The notes below the pieces were generated by a model. That model was not told the origin of the DNA, made no database searches, and saw only the letters and a list, made by a program, of their open reading frames with translations. A program made the translations under genes and the position numbers. Positions 12,218-26,057 of a DNA stretch of 64,000 nt are shown here, piece after piece. How positions within the stretch are numbered: position 1 is the first letter of the stretch; every line of letters starts with the position of its first letter. Source of the stretch: Narthecium ossifragum (Eukaryota > Streptophyta > Magnoliopsida > Dioscoreales > Nartheciaceae); the NCBI GenBank assembly GCA_963920575.1, contig OY986967.1:24135648-24199647 (forward strand). Reading direction: 5' to 3'.

Positions 12218-12649
12218 GGGTTTTGGCTCTAATTTTAGGATCTTTTCTCCACTCTTGTTCCCTCCTTTCTCCAGCCTTCTTTCCCCTTAGTGTGAGAGAG
12301 AGATTGAGTGTTTCAAGGGTTGGATTTTGATGGAGAAGATGGGTAAAGCCTCATCTTCCATGGAGATCCTACCTAAGATGAGTAGCTAAATCCCTCTTCC
12401 TTGGGAATTTTGTGATGTCTTAGGGTTAGATCGTTGATTTCTTTATAATTCTCCATGTAATGACTCTTGTGATGATGGATTTTGTATGAATTCACATGTA
12501 ATTCTTAGTTTTCTTCAATGAATGCTTTATTTCTTACAAGTGTATGTAGAGAGATTACATGCTTGTTTAGTCTTTGATTCATTTCCCCAAAGAAGAAGTC
12601 ATATGAGAATCATGCCTAATTCTAGGGTTTGAATCATAATTCATTGAGT

Positions 12650-12932
12650 ATAGGATCTTGAGGTGCTAGAACCATGGCCAATTCTCCTTGATCTAGGGAT
12701 AGGATCTTGAGGTGCTAGAACCACCCAAGGCAAGCTATGATCTTGAGGTGCTAGAACCACCCAAGCCATAGCTATCCTATCCACTACTTGGGTGCTAGAA
12801 CCATCCAAGCCTCATTCTACCCTATCTACCATTCTTATTCATGCAAAGCCTAGATCTCTAATTAACAATAGGACCCTCAGCCGGCCATTGTTGCCAACAA
12901 TAGGACCCTAGCCGGCCATTGTTGAGCCATGA
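12650..12932. repeat. Short tandem repeats in the solo LTR leader
   Basis: The phrase GATCTTGAGGTGCTAGAACC occurs near 12655, 12704 and 12739, with a shorter GGTGCTAGAACCA at about 12790. Two copies of AACAATAGGACCCT...GCCGGCCATTGTTG follow at about 12866 and 12896. Confidence 0.8.
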
Positions 12933-13476
12933 TCGAATTAAAGCCTTGATCCTGGATCCTACCCTTGTGCTAAATGCGATGAGTTGATCCTAACCCGACA
13001 TCTCATTAGCGACGAGCGATACTAATCCTATGCTCGTCGATCTCTTATTTTGACCATCTCATTTAGAGGTCATGCATCTTGATTTGTAGAGAACATCCTT
13101 AGACCCTAATTCGGATCAAAATCCCCTAGGACCTTTATCCTAATAAACAACCTTCTTTACTTGTTTTTAAAATACTTTAGTTAACTAGTTAATCACAACC
13201 ATTCAAATTTTATACAACTCTTGTAGAGATCATCTTTGTAATTCAACCATCAAATTCCCTGTGGACTCGACCCGTACTCCTACTACCTACGTTGTACTTA
13301 AGTAATAGTTCGGTATTTTGTTTTGTCCGCCTTTGAGATAATTAACGACGCATTTCAAGGTGAGTCACATACCACTACATATAACATAACATACTATTCC
13401 CAAAATGCCCCTAATAAGTTATGAAACCTATTAGATAACATAGCATGTTAAGAGCAAGTTTAGCACTAATTTTTAA

Positions 13477-14223
<747 letters not shown>

Positions 14224-14227
14224 TGAT

Positions 14228-14373
14228 TGTTAGTGACCGATTCATGCATGGCATGCACGTGTAGTGCATGCATGAGTTCGGTGCTATGAGGAGAAGTTAT
14301 TTTAGGTGAATAGGTGTTTTCCATTAGGAGTAAGGGTTGTGTCCTTTAGTGAATAGTAACGTATGCTTTAGAA

Positions 14374-14411
<38 letters not shown>

Positions 14412-14527
14412 ATGGTGGTATGGATAGTATGATGATTTTTATGAATAGAAAGACAAAGTGTTAAGCCAGTCATCTCTTGATATGCTTGATCTCCTTACTA
14501 GTTCGTTAGATAATCTCAAAACCAACA
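14228..14527 (+). repeat. Copia-2 5' LTR
   Basis: 300 bp, with near-palindromic GCATGCATG/ATGCATGGCATGC words at its left end and an (AT)n run near 14379-14408. Confidence 0.93.
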
Positions 14528-14552
14528 AAGTGGTATCCAGAGCCAGGTTCCT

Positions 14553-15845
14553 TTGAACATGGCATATAATTTAGTTCATCCTCAAATTCCAAGGCTTACG
14601 AAGGACGGCTATGACAATTGGTGCATTCAAATGAAAGCACTATTTGGGTCCCAAGATCTATGGGAAGTCGTCAATGGAGGTTTCAGCGAGCCAACGACAC
14701 AAGAGGAGGCATCATTTACCCAGGTTCAAAGAGATACAGTGAAGGAAGCTAGGAAAAGTGACAAGAAAGCATTGTTCTTGTTGTATCAAGGCGTGGACGA
14801 GTCGACCTTTGAGAAGATTGCCGAAGCAACTTCTTCAAAGGAAGCATGGGATACACTCGCCACCATGTTCAAAGGTGAAGAACGGGTCAAGCGGATTTGC
14901 CTACAAATGTTGCGGTCCGAGTTTGAAGCTATTCCTATGTTAGAGACCGAGAGTATCTCAGATTATTTTTCTCGAATTTTGGTGATCGTGAATCAATGGT
15001 TGAGAAATGAAGAAAGACTTGAAGATATTCGAGTAGTAGAGAAGATTCTTCGCTCCTTGACGTCGAAATTTGAACATATCATCGTCGCCATTGAAGAATC
15101 GAAAGATATAAATGCATTATCCATTGATCAATTACTTGGATCTCTTCAAGTTCATGAACAAAGATTGCAAAAAAAGACCGAAGTCGTCGCTACCGAACAA
15201 GTACTTGAGTCTAAGTTGAAGACAAAGTATCAAAGAGGTCGAAGCCGTGAAGAAAATCAAAAGAAAGATACAAGAGATGGCAGAAGCTATCGTGGGAGAG
15301 GACGAGGGACCTACAACAACAGTAGAGGTCGTGGAAGAAATGGTGGAGGTCGTGAACACTCCAAAGCAAATATTCAATGTTATAATTGTCAAAAATTCGG
15401 GCATTATAGCAATGAATGTTGGCATAAAGAGCACAATAATTTGATTGAATCGAATGGTCAAGTAGAAGAATCAACTCTCTTGATGGCATGCCAAGAAGTT
15501 GGAAAAAGTACGCGAGAAGCTTGGTTCCTTGATTCCGGTGCAACAAATCATATGTCTGGAAGACTAGATCTCTTTTTGGAGTTGAATGAAGGAGTTCAAG
15601 GTGAAGTCAAGTTTGGTGATTCATCCAAAACTCCGGTCAAAGGAGTAGGCAAGATAATGATTCAACCAAAGAATGGTATGTTTGACTATATCTCCAATGT
15701 TTATTATGTGCCAAATCTCAAAAGCAATATTTTAAGCATTGGCCAATTAATGGAGAAAGGCTATACCATTCACATGGAGGATTCATTACTCACATTAGAA
15801 GACAAGAATAAGGCCTTGATTGCACAAGTTCCTATGACAAATTAA
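14553..15845 (+). pseudogene. Copia-2 gag and protease
   Basis: 430 codons from ATG at 14553. Gag core with RLTKDGYDNWCIQMKALFGSQDLW, CCHC knuckle CYNCQKFGHYSNEC near residues 275-288 preceded by an Arg/Gly-rich basic stretch, then protease AWFLDSGATNHMSG with an intact DSG. Ends VPMTN-TAA because of a 1-nt insertion at about 15841; integrase continues in the next frame. Confidence 0.92.
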
Positions 15846-15849
15846 CAGG

Positions 15850-16689
15850 ATGTTTCCTCTTATGTTGAAGACTAATGTTCAAAAATGCTTGCAAGTATGC
15901 TTCAAAGATCCATCCTGGTTATGGCATCTACGGTTTGGACATTTGCATTTTAATGGGTTGAAGTTGTTGTCTACTAATGACATGGTGAAGGGTCTGCCGA
16001 ATATTTCTCTTCCAAACGAAGTATGTGAAAAATGCATTGTTGCAAAACAAGCAAGGGTTCCATTTCAAACCGGCAAGTCTTGGAGAGCAACGAAGCCTCT
16101 AGAATTGGTGCATACCGATATTTGCGGTCCTCTTCCAACATCTTATGGAGGTAATAAATATTTTATAACCTTCACTGATGATTTTAGTAGAAAATTATGG
16201 GTTTATTTTCTACAAGAAAAATCAGCGGCATTTTCTATCTTCAAAGAATTTAAGGCTTTCGTAGAAAGAGAGAGCAATGAAAAGTTGAAGACTCTAAGAT
16301 CCGATAGAGGTGGAGAATACACATCAAATGCATTTAAAAAGCTTTGCAAAGATGAAGGTATTCGGCATCAATTCACTGCTGCATATTCTCCTCAACAAAA
16401 TGGGATTGCAGAGCGGAAGAACCGAACTATCCTAGACATGACGAGAAGCATGTTGAAGGAAAAGAATTTGCCAAATGAATATTGGGCTGAAGGAGTTGCA
16501 TGTGCTGCATATCTACTCAATCGTTGTCCTACAAAGAGTGTAAGGAATATGACACCACAAGAAGCTTGGAGTGCATACAAGCCAAGTGTAGGGCATTTGA
16601 AGATCTTTGGGTGTATTGCTTATGCTCAAATACCAAAAGAAAAAAGAAAGAAGCTTGATGATGGAAGCCAAAAGTGTATTTTTATATGA
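15850..16689 (+). pseudogene. Copia-2 integrase
   Basis: Zinc finger WHLRFGHLHF...CEKCIVAKQ, then a D-D-E core: HTDICGPL, RSDRGGEYTS, QQNGIAERKN. Truncated at KCIFI-TGA by a small deletion (about 8 nt) that shifts the frame; RT continues in another frame. Confidence 0.92.
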
Positions 16690-18526
16690 GAATTCAAAGG
16701 CCTATAAATTGCATGATCCAATTGCTAAGAAGCTAATCATCAGTCGTGATGTGGTATTCATGGAAGATAGTGCATGGGATTGGAGTTACCAAGAAATAAG
16801 TCCAGTCAAGACCACTTTAGATGAAGACAAAGAAGTTGAAGAAACAACTATTGAAGAAAATAATGCACAGCAACCACTGACGTCACCAACAAGGTTGGGT
16901 ATTCCTTCACATGCAGCAATAGCATCTCCAAGAAGTTCCTCTATGTCGGCGACAAGTTCCATAAGAACAAGAATTGGGTCAGAGTCTCCCTTGAAGATGA
17001 GAAGCATCGAAGATATCTACAATGCTACAGAAGGTGAAAATGTGAATTTGCAATGTTTAGTTGCCGATATTGAACCACTATTTTTTGAAGAAGCATTGCA
17101 AAAGGAAGAATGGAGAAAAGCCATGCAAGAGGAGATACAAGCCATTGAGAAGAACAATACTTGGGAATTGACTACGCTTCCTGAAGGCCACAAAGCAATT
17201 GGTACGAAATGGGTATTCAAGGTGAAGCGTACATCCAAAGGCGAAGTAGAGAGATACAAAGCAAGACTCGTCGCAAAAGGCTACAAGCAAAAAAAGGGGA
17301 TAGATTATGATGAGGTATTCGCACATGGTGCTCGATTAGATACAGTAAAATTAATCATTTCTCTTCCAACACATCATAGTTGGAAGATATATCAATTAGA
17401 TGTGAAGTCAGCATTTCTAATTGGATATTTAGAAGAGGAAGTGTACATCGAGCAACCGGAGGGATACATAAAGAAAGGAATGGAGGACAAAGTCTATCAT
17501 TTGAAGAAGGCTTTGTACGGATTAAAGCAAGCACCTCGTGCATGGAATACTCGTATCGACAACTATCTTCAAGAAGATGGATTCATCAAGTGCCCGTATG
17601 AACATTCTACCTATTTGAAGAACAAGAAGGATGACATCATCATAATTTGCCTTTATGTTGATGATTTGTTAGTGACCGGAAGCAATGAAGCAATGATTGC
17701 TGACTTTAAGGCAAGCATGAAGACAGAATTTGAGATGACAGATGGTGGTCTTATGTCCTATTTCCTCGGTATCGAAGTAAAGCAAAAGGAAAATGGCATA
17801 TTACTTTCTCAGGAAAGTTATACTAGAGGTATCTTGTTGAAGTTCAAGATGGAACATTGCAAAGAAGTGAGTACTCCAGTTGCTTATGGAATGAAGCTTA
17901 GTAAAGATGAAGAAGGTAAACATGTGAATGCCACTCATTTCAAGAGCTTAGTTGGGAGTCTTCGTTATCTCACTATTAGCAGGCCGGATATCGTATATGG
18001 AGTTGGTCTAGCGAGCAGATACATGGAGAATCCAAAGGAGTCACATTGGATAGCGGCGAAAAGAATTCTAATAAGTGATTGGGGTGGAGATCTTGATGAA
18101 AGGAAAAGTACATCAGGATATGTATTTTTCATGGGTTCTAATGCCTTCAGTTGGTCATCAAAGAAACAACCTATTATTACCCTTTCAACATGTGAAGCAG
18201 AATATATAGCAGCAGCTTCAAGTGTCTGTGAAGCTATATGGTTAAGGAACTTATTGGAGGATTTGGGTCATAAGCAGACATCTCCTACACCAATTTATGT
18301 GGATAATAAGTCCGCAATTGAATTAAGCAAGAATCTGGTCCAACATGGAAGAAGCAAGCATATTGATACGAGATATCACTTCCTTCGTGATCAAGTCAAT
18401 AAGAATGAAAGTTGAGTTAGTCTATTGCCGTTCAGAAGAACAAGTCATAGATATATTTACAAAGCCTCTTTCCCCTGAGCACTTCAAACAGATGAGATCT
18501 ATGTTGGGTGTTAGTGTGCATGAATA
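16690..18526 (+). pseudogene. Copia-2 reverse transcriptase and RNase H
   Basis: RT reads KWVFKVKRTSKGEVERYKARLVAKG, QLDVKSAFLIG and CLYVDDLLVTG with intact YVDD. In the connection region about 30-35 residues are missing between AAKRIL and SDWGGDLDERKSTSG. RNase H keeps STCEAEYIAA and YVDNKSAI. The frame shifts again at about 18405, after RDQVNK, and the last 40 residues (ELVYCRSEEQVIDIFTKPLS...) are read in another frame to the stop near 18525. Confidence 0.92.
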
Positions 18527-18622
18527 GTTTAAGGGGGGATATGTTAGTAACCGATTCATGCATGGCATGCACGTGTAGTGCATGCATGAGTTTGGTGCTA
18601 TGAGGAGAAGTTATTTTAGGTG

Positions 18623-20565
18623 TGTGAGGACCCGTTCCTCTGACCCGGCTCGACCGCGTCGGTCGAGGGCCGATCCCTTTTCTGGGTTTGTTTTCGCGTC
18701 GAGTGCGATCGGCTGATCGCATGGCCTCTTTGCGACCCCAGGGGCAATTTGGTCAAATTGCATCCTGTGGGTTGGATTCACACGCGCGTAATGCACACAC
18801 GGCCTTATGATGATGTATGTGTTTGAGTAGACCATTAGGAGAGCTACAGATCAGAGGATCTGAGTTGGATCATGTAGATCGATGTTTAGATGGCTGTGAT
18901 TAGATCTAGCTAATCTAACGGCCAGGATCCAAGAGAGGCAAATCATATAAAACCCATTGTTTTTCTCCCCGCAGCCATTAGGGCACTGTGCGGAGAGACA
19001 GAGAGCTCGCGATAGAGAGCGCGAGAGATCGGCGGTGGTCGCGACCGGGAAGGAGAGATCTTGGTGGCATCCGCGACTGGAGGCGACTCACGGCGACGTG
19101 CGACTGGTGGCGAGCTCGGAGACGACAACCGCGACCGGAAAAGGAGGAGAGGGACGAGATCCCGACGCCTAGAGGTAGGGCTTCCTACCCAAATCGTGGA
19201 TTTGGTCTCTAGGGTTTGGATTGAAGCATGCTAGCTTAGGATGATCGATGCCTTGTTGCTTCCGTGATTTTCCGCTGTGGATTTCTTCTTCTTCCCCTGT
19301 TTTGCGGTGGATCAAACATGAGTTGATGATGGGTTTTGTTGAGAGGTTGAATCCTCTTTGCTGGTTTGTTGTATTCTGATGCTATGCTCTGTTCTATGAT
19401 GCTTGCTTTCTTCTTTGGTTCCTCCAGCGAAGCTACCCATTTATGCTCTACTTCCTTTGGTTTTTCCGGCGACGCCTTGCTCTGTTTTCTTGCGTCCTCG
19501 TCTTCTTCATCTTCTCTGTGATGATTGTGCTAGGTTCTAGTGATTCCGAATAGGATCGTCTGGTGGTTGCTCTTCCCTCTCCCCTGTTGGTTCTCCTGGC
19601 TGCTGCAGTGGGTTAGATCCCAGGTTCCTCTTTTTCACAGATCAATCCCCTGTTTTGGTTTGCCGGTACCTGAGATCGTCCTCCAACCCCTTACAGATTT
19701 TTCCTCGAGTCTATGATGTTTGGTTTAGATTAACTGGCCAGTGTTGGGTTTCATCGCTTGGTTGTCTCGCTGCAGGGGCTTGATCTCTGTTCTGGTTGCT
19801 GGGTTGTGAATTCCTCGTTCTTCCTTTTGTTTGGGATCTAAACCTATAGATTGGATGGTCAATGCACAATTGGCATTTTCTTTCTTCTTTGAACTGGTTA
19901 GCCTCGGGTGTATAGACGAGGTACTTGCGGATTTATATTCTTGCTGTTGAGATCTGCTTGTAGGTGTTCTCGATTGAGATGATAATGGTAGCTTTCTCAC
20001 TACCGTTCAACGTGATTGATTGAGTTGTGTTATCTATCATGTACTGTCAGTTACCTGATTAATTGATATTCATCCGTGCCATCTGTCATTCCTCCATTAA
20101 ATTCGTATACTTTCATATTAATAGCTTTAATTATGCAGTATCGCAGCATGTCTATGCCTATGACGGATCAGCTCTTGGAGGCGCATCTACTTCGGGTGGA
20201 CTTTGAGGTTGTTGACAGACTAGAGGATTTAAATTCAGCTTTATATTTATTTAATGTAGTCAAACATTTGGAGACTTATGCATCTTATTTGAGGACAAAT
20301 TGTATAACTGTCAATTTTGATATTAATGACAAAGTCTTTTATTTGGATGTTTAATTGGATTGTAATCATGATATCAGTATGAGTCTGCAAATTATGCCCT
20401 TTGATTCTGTATTTGAACTTATTGTGAAATATGAGGAATTGTACAGGTCCTTGTGTAAGAATTATAGAGGAGACTCTGTCAAAATTTTCCGCGCCATTGA
20501 TGATGTAACAGGTTTAGGTTGCTCACTCCCCGATCTGGATGGGTTTTCTGGGTCGGGGTGTGACA
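18623..20565 (+). mobile_element. Solo LTR (probably Ty3-gypsy), 1,943 bp, nested in Copia-2 LTR
   Basis: Begins TGTGAGGACCCG and ends GGGTGTGACA, with 5-bp duplication AGGTG (18618-18622, 20566-20570). Its removal restores the Copia-2 LTR. CATATAAAACCC near 18947 is a plausible plus-strand TATA box. Two adjoining frames near its right end (20076-20603) look protein-like but match no family I recognise and are split by a TAA. Confidence 0.88.
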
Positions 20566-20820
20566 AGGTGAATAGGTGTTTTCCATTAGGTGTCTATTCA
20601 TGAAGGGTTGTGTCCTTTAGTGAATAGTAACGTATGCTTTAGAACCTATATATATATATATAATGGTGGTATGGATAGTATGATGATTTTTATGAATAGA
20701 AAGACAAAGTGTTAAGCCAGTCATCTCTTGATATGCTTGATCTCCTTACTTGTTCGTCAGATAATCTCAAAACCAACATTGATTCTATCTATATTTATCT
20801 AACAGTTGCTATATGTATAG

Positions 20821-20949
<129 letters not shown>

Positions 20950-21132
20950 TGATCTTACGATATACAAGACCGTCAGAGCTCTATATAGAGGAGAAAAGGA
21001 GCTATTAAGGAAGAGTACAATTTGACTATATATGACACAAGCTGTCATATATGGTTATGATATATATAAACTACCATATATGAATATGCCATCTATACCG
21101 ATAACTATATATATCAACATCCCCCCTCAAAC

Positions 21133-22560
21133 TCATGATGGAGCGGAAGAAGCCATCTTGAGTTTGTGAATGAGATCATGAAGTCGAGCCGGTGGATGGG
21201 ACTTCGTGAAGATGTCAGCAAGCTGATCTTCTGAGGGCACACTGCGAAGGCAAAGAACACCGTCACGAAGATGATGACGAGTGAGATGACAATCGATCTC
21301 AATGTGCTTGGTGCTCTCATGGAAGACATCATTATGAGCAATTTGAATAGCACTCTGATTGTCATAATGAATAGGTGAACTAGATGACTGAGAAACACCC
21401 ATGTCAGATAACAAGCGACGCAGCCACAATAATTCACAAGTAGTGTCAGCAAGTGCATGGTACTCAGCCTCTGTAGTGGACCATGCAACAACTGACTGTT
21501 TCTTACTACGCCAAGAGATCAAGGAAGACCCTAGTAGGAAACAGTACCCCGTAACAGAACGACGATCCGTAGGATCCCCTGCCCAATCTGCATCCGAGTA
21601 AGCTTGCAACTCAAGAGAAGACTGAGATGAGAAATGAAGTCCATGAAATAGTGTTCCTTTGATATATCTTAGAATGCGAAGAACAGCAGCATAGTGGGTT
21701 GAGCGTGGTTGATGCATGAACTGACTAACCACATGAACCGCATAAGCAATATCGGGTCGAGTGACAGTGAGGTATATGAGACTGCCAACCAACTGTCGAT
21801 ACAAGGCTACATCATCTAGAGGAACACCATCAATGAGGTCAAGTCGAGTATTATACTCTAAAGGTGTGCTAGCTGTCTTGTTGTCTGTTAATCCTGCTCG
21901 AGAAAAAAGGTCGGAAGCATACTTGGCTTGAGAAAGATAATAACCATCTGTACTAGATGTAACCTCAATGCCAAGAAAGTAGCCAAGAGAACCCAAGTCC
22001 TTCATCTCAAAATTTTGACTAAGAAAGTGTTGAAGAGTCTTGATGCCTAGACTATCATCACCAGTGATAATCATGTCATCAACATAGAGAAGGACCAGAA
22101 TTGTGCCAGTATCAGTTGTGCGCTTGAAAAAGAGAGTCATAAGAACTGGCTTCAAAACCTTGCTGAGCAATAACAGAGCTAAACTTAGAGTACCAGGCAC
22201 GTGGAGCTTGCTTGAGACCATAAAGGGCACGACGGAGCCGACAAACTTTATGTGGTGGATGGTCATACCCATGAGGGGGTTGCATGGAGACCTCCTCAAT
22301 AAGATCCCCATTGAGGAAGGCATTCTTGACATCCATTTGGAATAATGACCAATGCCGAGCAGCAGCAACGACAATAAGGGATCGGACAGAGGCGAGTCGA
22401 GCAACAGGAGCAAAAGTCTCCTCATAATCAGCGCCATACTCCTGATTAAACCCTTTTGCCACAAGGCGTGCTTTGTATCGCTCAACCAATCCATCTGCAT
22501 GAGTTTTGATTTTGTATACCCATTTACAACCAACTGCAACCTTATCAGGAGGCAAATCAA
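21133..22560 (-). pseudogene. Copia-3 RT (C-terminal) and RNase H
   Basis: True coding in this frame starts at about 22140, after a frameshift. Contains LLYVDDMIITGDD (intact YVDD), FEMKDLGSLGYFLGIEV, the connection domain, and RNase H with YSDADWAGDPTDRRSVTG, STTEAEYHAL and YDNQSAIQIA. Ends KMASSAPS-TGA just inside the 3' PPT. Confidence 0.9.
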
Positions 22561-24190
22561 CTAGGTCCCAGGTATGAGTTTTGGCAAGGGCATCTAATTC
22601 TTCGGTCATGGCTTTTTGCCATAGAGGGTTAGTGCTAGCCCCACGATATGTACGAGGTTCATGAAGAGTGGCTAAGGCAAAATAGCAATGGTAATCAACA
22701 AGGTGCGGAGGTTGTGCTCTTACCCGAACAGAGCGGCGATGCTCAAGTGAGGATGATGGGATTGGTGGATCCTGAGATGTCTCAGAGTCAGGAGATGCCA
22801 CAGGATGACCAACAGACAAGTCAGGGTCACTGGGGGCAGCCATAGGTTGAGCATCTATAGAGGCACTAGTATCTGCAGTATGGTTAGGAGACGTAGGAGA
22901 TAGATCACAAGAAGGATCAGTGAATGTTAGCGCATGATCAGAATAGGATGCATGAATAGATGAGAGACTAGTAAAAGGCTTATGCTCCCAAAATTCCACG
23001 TGACGAGAGAGCCGAAGGCGCTTAGCTATAGGATCATAACATCGGTAACCTTTTTGGTTGATACCATAGCCAAGAAAGCAGCATAGCCGGGAACGAGGCT
23101 CTAACTTTGTTCGTTCATGAGGAGGAAGAAGAACAAAGCAAGCACAACCAAAAACTCGAAGAGAGCTATAATCAGGGATGGAACCATAAAGAAGCTCGAA
23201 AGGAGTTTTGTTGTGAATAGTAGGGGAAGGGAGTCGATTGATGATATAAACAGCAGTAAGAGCAGCTTCACCCCAAAGTTTTTCAGGAAGAGAAGCAGAG
23301 ATGAGAAGTGTTCTTACTGTGTCCAGGATGTGACGATGTTTTCGTTCTGCACGTCCATTCTGTTGGGATGTGTAAGGACAAGAGTGATGAGAGATAGTGC
23401 CATTTTGTCCTAAGAAGTCAAGAAATGATTTGTCATTATATTCCATAGCATTATCTGAGCGGAAAACCTTGATGGTACGTGAGAATTGAGTGCGTACCAT
23501 TTGATGAAAATTTTTGTATATGTCAAATAGCTCAGATCGTTTATGCATTAAATAGATCCAAGTATAACGAGTAAAATCATCAAGAAAAATGACAAAATAA
23601 CGAGATCCCCCTTCACTGGGAATTGGTGCAGGACCCCAAATATCAGAATGAACAAGATCAAAAGGCGCAGACGAAAGAGATTCACTATTAGGAAATGGTA
23701 AATGAGTTTGTTTGCCCAATTGACAAGATAGACAATCAAACTTATTAAAACTAACAGAGGCTAAATGACCATGGGAAGCTAGCTGCTGAATCCGAGATAA
23801 AGAGGTATGGCCAAGGCGGGCGTGCCATAAACTCGAGGAAGTCGCAAGAGTGGCGGAAGAAGCAGATAAAGCATGAGGAAGCTGCAGATACATGAGCTTG
23901 AACAGGCGACCAACCTTACGGCCGGTCCCAAGTAGCTGACCCGTCTGTGGATCCTGCACATCACAACCCTGATTAGAAAATTTCACCTCAAGCCCTAATT
24001 CACAAAGTTGGCCAACAGATAAAAGATTCAAGGATAATTTTGGTACCAAGTATGCATTTCCAATTGTTAAGTTGGAAGTGGAAATGGTCCCAGTGTGGCT
24101 AGCGGGCATATAGGAACCATCAGCGGTATAAATACGTGGACTAGGATTAAGAGAAATTTTCTTCGAAAAGAGGGAAGAATCAGGTGTCAT
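22112..24190 (-). pseudogene. Copia-3 protease end, integrase and RT N-terminal half
   Basis: Integrase zinc finger (WHARLGHTSLSRI...CLSCQLGKQ), D-D-E core (HSDIWGPAP, RSDNAMEY, QQNGRAERKH), then RT KWVYKIKTHADGLVERYKARLVAKGF and MDVKNAFLNGDL. Frame lost near 22135 (SSYDS...), with RT continuing in the next frame at LYVDD. The protease WFIDSACCNQMTP lies just upstream in the same frame, before the first ATG. Confidence 0.9.
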
Positions 24191-24210
24191 TTGGTTACAA
24201 CATGCAGAAT

Positions 24211-25263
24211 CTATAAACCATGAAGGTTCACCTGATATGGAGGATAGGGCAGTAGAGGAACGGGACAGAACCTGATGAAGATAGGCCTCGATGTCGGCTG
24301 CAGTAGGAGTAATGGGTGGAGCAATACCAGACTCAGGAGCAGAGGAATTGGATAAGGTGACCGCAGCAGTTTGTGAGGCGGGAGATGGAACCCTTGAGCT
24401 TCACGAACCTTCTTTTTCTTCAAACGCTCACAATCAGTAACCACATGATCATCACTTTTGCAATATCTGCAAAAGAGTTTCTGAGAGGATGTCGGAGCCT
24501 GTGGGCCTGGATGAGCCATGGAGGTCTTGGAACCTGTTGCCATAACCAGATCTGTAGAGTGCATGCGCATAGTGAAGCGACGGTTCTCTTCAGAGATGAG
24601 TTCGGCAACGGCAACCTCCATGGTGGGAAGTGGTGTGCGGTGTAGGAGAGAGGCTCGAGTGGATTCAAAATCATCCCGAAGAGCCATCATGAAATGCATG
24701 AACTTCCTACGATCCCTGTACTTAGCGAAGTGCTCGACATCGACAGAACACTGAAACTTTGGTTCTACAGGAACCAACTGATCCCAAAGATTAGATACTA
24801 CTGAGTAGAAATCAGCAATAGGCTGACCTGGTTCCTGATGGAGCTGGTAGAGTTTGGTCTCAATCTGAAACTGAAGGGAGGCATCGTTGGTGCAATTGTA
24901 GCGATCCGCTAAGAATTCCCATGCAGCTTTAGCACTCTCAAGCCTAGGAAGAAGACTGTGAATGGAAGGAATCGAGGTGTTGATGAACCAAGAAAGGATC
25001 TTGCATTGGGTACTCTCCCAATCTTCCATGCGATCAGCAAAGGCATCCTTGGATTCGGTGGCAAGCGCGTCAGGCTTTGGAAGGCCGCCAGAGACATAGC
25101 GCCATAATTTTCTGCCTTTGAGAAAGACAGTCATGGTAGAGGCCCACAAGCTATAGTTGGACCCATCCAAAATAATCTCGATCGGACGGACAACATCATG
25201 GTGGGATGGAGCTGGGGACGCAACGTTCGGCTGTGACGTAGAAGACGTAGGTTGAGAGGACAT
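24211..25263 (-). pseudogene. Copia-3 gag
   Basis: About 350 codons; gag core with VVRPIEIILDGSNYSLWASTMTVFLKGRKLW and SLWDQLVPVEP, and a CCHC knuckle CRYCKSDDHVVTDC near residue 270. A 1-nt indel near 24390 shifts the last 60 codons out of frame relative to protease. Confidence 0.9.
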
Positions 25264-25378
25264 CTTGATGAGAGATGAAAGCTACCGAGAAAAGCACAGA
25301 GGTGTAGGAGAGACACCAGGATCAAGGATCATGCTTCAGTCTGATACCATGTGTGGAGGTGGACATCTATACCAATAA

Positions 25379-25975
<597 letters not shown>

Positions 25976-26001
25976 TAACAAACATTTGGCTGGCATGGCA
26001 G

Positions 26002-26057
26002 CGTGGAAACGGGCCTGGTGATGCCGGAAGCTCGGCCGACCGAGCCTTGAACAAAAT
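26002..26057 (+). pseudogene. CDC48: CDC48-like exon 5, left part
   Basis: After GGCAG, reads RGNGPGDAGSSADRALN, then is cut by the Tat-like element at 26058. The flank AAAAT corresponds to CAAAT at the other end with one substitution. Confidence 0.9.

Larger units (their letters stand above)
11667..13367 (+). mobile_element. Solo LTR (probably Ty3-gypsy), 1,701 bp, nested in Copia-1 LTR
   Basis: Begins TGATAAGTCA and ends GGTGAGTCA, flanked by the 5-bp duplication CATAC (11662-11666 and 13368-13372). Removing it restores the Copia-1 LTR exactly as at 6495-7035. Contains a TATA box (12209-12217), a dyad array upstream of it, a pyrimidine-rich leader and no coding capacity. A solo LTR arises by recombination between the two LTRs of a full element. 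Plus orientation is taken from the TATA box. The superfamily is inferred from length and the CCCTGTGGACTCGACCC-like U5 sequence. Confidence 0.88.
14228..20778 (+). mobile_element. Copia-2 LTR retrotransposon, disabled, in CDC48 intron 3
   Basis: 5' LTR 14228-14527 (300 bp, TGTTAGTGACC...CCAACA), PBS TGGTATCCAGAGCC at 14531-14544, PPT AAGGGGGGAT just before the 3' LTR at 18542. The 3' LTR runs 18542-20778 but is split by a 1,943-bp solo LTR. Target duplication TTGAT at 14223-14227 and 20779-20783. Coding sequence on the plus strand, broken by at least three frameshifts and an internal deletion. The LTRs differ in the length of an AT microsatellite. Confidence 0.95.
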
